A stretch of DNA of 64,000 nt from assembly GCA_014843695.1 (NCBI GenBank), contig CM026391.1:36397064-36461063 (forward strand). The letters run 5' to 3'. The DNA comes from Archivesica marissinica. Its lineage: Eukaryota > Mollusca > Bivalvia > Venerida > Vesicomyidae. This document shows, piece by piece, positions 60,301 to 64,000 of the stretch. A program made the translations under genes and the position numbers. Position 1 is the first letter of the stretch. Every line of letters begins with the position of its first letter. Under the pieces are notes generated by a model that made no database searches, was not told where the DNA came from, and saw nothing but the letters and a program-made list of their open reading frames with translations.

Positions 60301-63300
60301 GTACGCATAACAGGATATGTGGGTAGTGTACGTATAACAGGATATGTGGGTAGCGCACTTGTAACAGGATATGTGGGTAGTGTACGTGTAACAGGATATG
60401 TGGGTAGTGTACGTATAACAGGATATGTGAGTAGTGTACGTATAGCAGGGTATGTGGGTAGTGTACGTATAACAGGATATGTGGGTAGTGTACGTATAAC
60501 AGGATATGTGGGTAGTGTACGTATAACAGGATATGAGGGTAGTGTACGTATAACAGGATATGTGGGTAGTGTACGTATAGCAGGATATGTGAGTAGTGTA
60601 CGTATAACAGGATATGTGGGTAGTGTACATATAACTGGATATGTGGGTAGTGTACGTATAACAGGATGTGTGGGTAGTGTACGTATAACAGGATATGTGG
60701 GTAGTGTACGTATAACAGGATATGTGGGTAGTGTACATATAACAGGATATGTGGGTAGTGTACATATAACAGGATATGTGGGTAGTGTACGTATAACAGG
60801 ATATGTGGGTAGTGTACGTATAACAGGATATGTGGGTAGTTCACGTGTAACAGGATATGTGGGTAGTGTACGTGTAACAGGATATGTGGGTAGTGTACGT
60901 ATAACAGGATATGTGAGTAGTGTACGTATAGCAGGATATGTGGGTAGTGTACGTATAACAGGATATGTGGGTAGTGTACGTATAACAGGATATGTGGGTA
61001 GTGTACGTATAACAGGATATGTGGGTAGTGTACGTATAACAGGATATGTGGGTAGTGTACGTATAACAGGATATGTGGGTAGTGTACGTATAACAGTATA
61101 TGTGGGTAGTGTACGTATAACAGGATATGTGCGTAGTGTACGTATAACAGGATATGTGCGTAGTGTACGTATAACAGGATATGTGGGTAGTGTACATATA
61201 ACTGGATATGTGGGTAGTATACGTATAACAGGATATATGGGTAGGCATGTGGAACAGGTTATGGGGTAGCCCACGTGTAACAGGATATGTGGGTAGTGTA
61301 CGTATAACAGGATATGTGGGTAGTGTACGTATAACAGGATATGTGGGTAGTTTACATATAACAGGATATGTGGGTAGTGTCGTTAACAGAATTGGGTAGT
61401 GTACATATAACAGGATATGTGGGTAGTGTACATATAACAGGATATGTGGGTAGTGTACGTATAACAGGATATGTGGGTAGTGTACGTATAACAGGATATG
61501 TGGGTAGTGTACGTATAACAGGATATGTGGGTAGTGTACGTATAACAGGATATGTGGGTAGTGTACGTATAGCAGGATATGTGAGTAGTGTACGTATAAC
61601 AGGATATGTGGGTAGTGTACATATAACAGGATATGTGGGTAGTGTACGTATAACAGGATATGTGGGTAGTGTACGTATAGCAGGATATGTGAGTAGTGTA
61701 CGTATAACAGGATATGTGGGTAGTGTACTATAACAGATATGGGGTAGTGTACGTATAACAGGATGTGTGGGTAGTGTACGTATAACAGGATATGTGGGTA
61801 GTGTACGTATAACAGGATATGTGGGTAGTGTACGTATAACAGGATATGTGGGTAGTGTACGTATAACAGGATATGTGGGTAGTGTACGTATAACAGGATA
61901 TGTGGGTAGTGTACGTGTAACAGGATATGTGGGTAGTGTACGTATAACAGGATATGTGAGTAGTGTACGTATAACAGGATATGTGGGTAGTGTACGTATA
62001 ACAGGATATGTGGGTAGTGTACGTATAACAGGATATGTGGGTAGTGTACGTATAACAGGATATGAGGGTAGTGTACGTATAACAGGATATGTGGGTAGTG
62101 TACGTATAGCAGGATATGTGAGTAGTGTACGTATAACAGGATATGTGGGTAGTGTACATATAACAGGATATGTGGGTAGTGTACGTATAACAGGATATGT
62201 GGGTAGTGTACATATAACAGGATATGTGGGTAGTGTACGTATAACAGGATATGTGGGTAGTGTACGTATAACAGGATATGTGGGTAGTGTACGTATAACA
62301 GGATATGTGGGTAGTGTACGTATAACAGGATATGTGGGTAGTGTACGTATAACAGGATATGTGGGTAGTGTACATATAACAGGATATGTGGGTAGTGTAC
62401 ATATAACAGGATATGTGGGTAGTGTACGTATAGCAGGATATGTGAGTAGTGTACGTATAACAGGATATGTGGGTAGTGTACGTGTAACAGGATATGTGGG
62501 TAGTGTACGTATAACAGGATATGTGGGTAGTGTACGTATAACAGGATATGTGGGTAGTGTACGCATAACAGGATATGTGGGTAGTGTACGTATAACAGGA
62601 TATGTGGGTAGCGCACTTGTAACAGGATATGTGGGTAGTGTACGTGTAACAGGATATGTGGGTAGTGTACGTATAACAGGATATGTGAGTAGTGTACGTA
62701 TAGCAGGGTATGTGGGTAGTGTACGTATAACAGGATATGTGGGTAGTGTACGTATAACAGGATATGTGGGTAGTGTACGTATAACAGGATATGAGGGTAG
62801 TGTACGTATAACAGGATATGTGGGTAGTGTACGTATAGCAGGATATGTGAGTAGTGTACGTATAACAGGATATGTGGGTAGTGTACATATAACTGGATAT
62901 GTGGGTAGTGTACGTATAACAGGATATGTGGGTAGTGTACGTATAACAGGATATGTGGGTAGTGTACGTATAACAGGATATGTGGGTAGTGTACATATAA
63001 CAGGATATGTGGGTAGTGTACGTATAACAGGATATGTGGGTAGTGTACGTATAACAGGATATGTGGGTAGTGTACGTATAACAGGATATGTGGGTAGTGT
63101 ACATATAACAGGATATGTGGGTAGTGTACGTATAACAGGATATGTGGGTAGTGTACGTATAGCAGGATATGTGAGTAGTGTACGTATAACAGGATATGTG
63201 GGTAGTGTACGTATAACAGGATATGTGGGTAGTGTACATATAACAGGATATGTGGGTAGTGTACGTATAGCAGGATGTTTGGGTAGTGTACGTATAACAG

Positions 63301-64000
63301 GATATGTGGGTAGTGTACGTATAGCAGGATATGTGGGTAGTGTACGTATAACAGGATATGTGGGTAGCTCACGTGTAACAGGATATGTGGGTAGTGTACG
63401 TATAACAGGATATGTGGGTAGTGTACGTATAACAGGATGTGTGGGTAGTGTACGTATAACAGGATATGTGGGTAGTGTACGTGTAACAGGATATGTGGGT
63501 AGTGTACGTGTAACAGGATATGTGGGTAGTGTACGTATAACAGGATATGTGAGTAGTGTACGTATAGCAGGATATGTGGGTAGTGTACGTATAACAGGAT
63601 ATGTGGGTAGTGTACGTATAACAGGATATGTGGGTAGTGTACGTATAACAGGATATGAGGGTAGTGTACGTATAACAGGATATGTGGGTAGTGTACGTAT
63701 AGCAGGATATGTGAGTAGTGTACGTATAACAGGATATGTGGGTAGTGTACGTATAACAGGATATGTGGGTAGTGTACGTATAACAGGATATGTGGGTAGT
63801 GTACGTATAACAGGATATGTGGGTAGTGTACGTATAGCAGGATATGTGAGTAGTGTACGTATAACAGGATATGTGGGTAGTGTACATATAACAGGATATG
63901 TGGGTAGTATACGTATAACAGGATATGTGGGTAGGCATGTAACAGGTATGTGGGTAGACGTGTAACAGGATATGTGGTAGTGTACCTATAGCAGGATATG
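57345..64000 (+). repeat. 27-bp satellite, about 245 copies, running off the window
   Basis: The monomer is GGATATGTGGGTAGTGTACG plus TATAACA, head to tail throughout. Read on plus it gives the nonapeptide VRITGYVGS; all three minus frames are open for long stretches (up to 843 codons at 60,841-63,372). Simultaneous openness in several frames shows that the frames follow from the period and composition. Common variants are ACGT/ACAT, ATAACAGG/ATAGCAGG and GTGGGTAG/GTGAGTAG. Longer-range order is marked by the rare monomer GCATGTGGAACAGGTTATG at 57,926, 59,111 and 61,245 and a shortened form at 63,935. Confidence 0.9.

Noticed and set aside
60841..63372. 843-codon minus open frame in the 27-bp satellite
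   Set aside because: Several frames on both strands are open simultaneously, which follows from a stop-free 27-bp period. The peptide is a bare repeat of a nonapeptide with no domain.

Overview
This is a repeat-dominated window from an animal nuclear genome, most likely a lophotrochozoan and plausibly a bivalve mollusc. The clues are tRNA-headed SINEs, a decayed Harbinger transposase, a LINE 3' end with a microsatellite tail, tandem-repeat elements resembling bivalve 'pearl'/Helitron-associated repeats, and a large load of mini- and megasatellites. No intact protein-coding gene, operon, bacterial-type signal, rRNA or free-standing tRNA gene can be supported. The species assignment is inference.

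Bases 1 to about 17,090 are a TE graveyard. They hold at least five SINE types (called SINE-A to SINE-E here), some with visible target-site duplications and several sharing bodies or tails under different tRNA heads. They also hold a frameshifted LINE ORF2 C-terminus (3,568-4,217), a broken PIF/Harbinger transposase (4,958-5,476, minus) and a possible exon of a recurrent invertebrate protein family (568-984, minus). Non-coding structured elements include a 1.27-kb element with 44-bp inverted ends (7,826-9,095), a 132-bp foldback (16,091-16,222) and a 42-bp minisatellite enclosed in ~43-bp inverted repeats (13,127-13,827). Between 8.4 and 15.7 kb there are eight unrelated tandem arrays with periods of about 151, 28, 41, 41, 74, 42, 18 and 61 bp.

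Bases 17,094-56,344 are one head-to-tail satellite of a 51-bp monomer (about 770 copies). It has nested higher-order repeats: a 102-bp dimer, tandem blocks of 204, 305, 408 and 510 bp, and offsets of 1,224, 1,734, 2,040, 2,346 and 5,100 bp. Because 51 is 17 codons and the monomer lacks stops, long open frames run on both strands (up to 1,827 codons on plus). The commonest variants fall at first and second codon positions, so I read these frames as by-products and not genes.

Bases 56,345-57,344 are exactly 1,000 N, an assembly gap. From 57,345 to the window end runs a second, unrelated satellite with a 27-bp monomer (about 245 copies, 9 codons), also open on both strands. The window probably samples pericentromeric or other heterochromatin, but nothing in the sequence proves a centromere.

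No genes here work together in a pathway. The features most worth attention are the architecture of the megasatellite, the intron-like signals repeated in every 51-bp monomer, the inverted-repeat-flanked minisatellite, and the modular SINEs.
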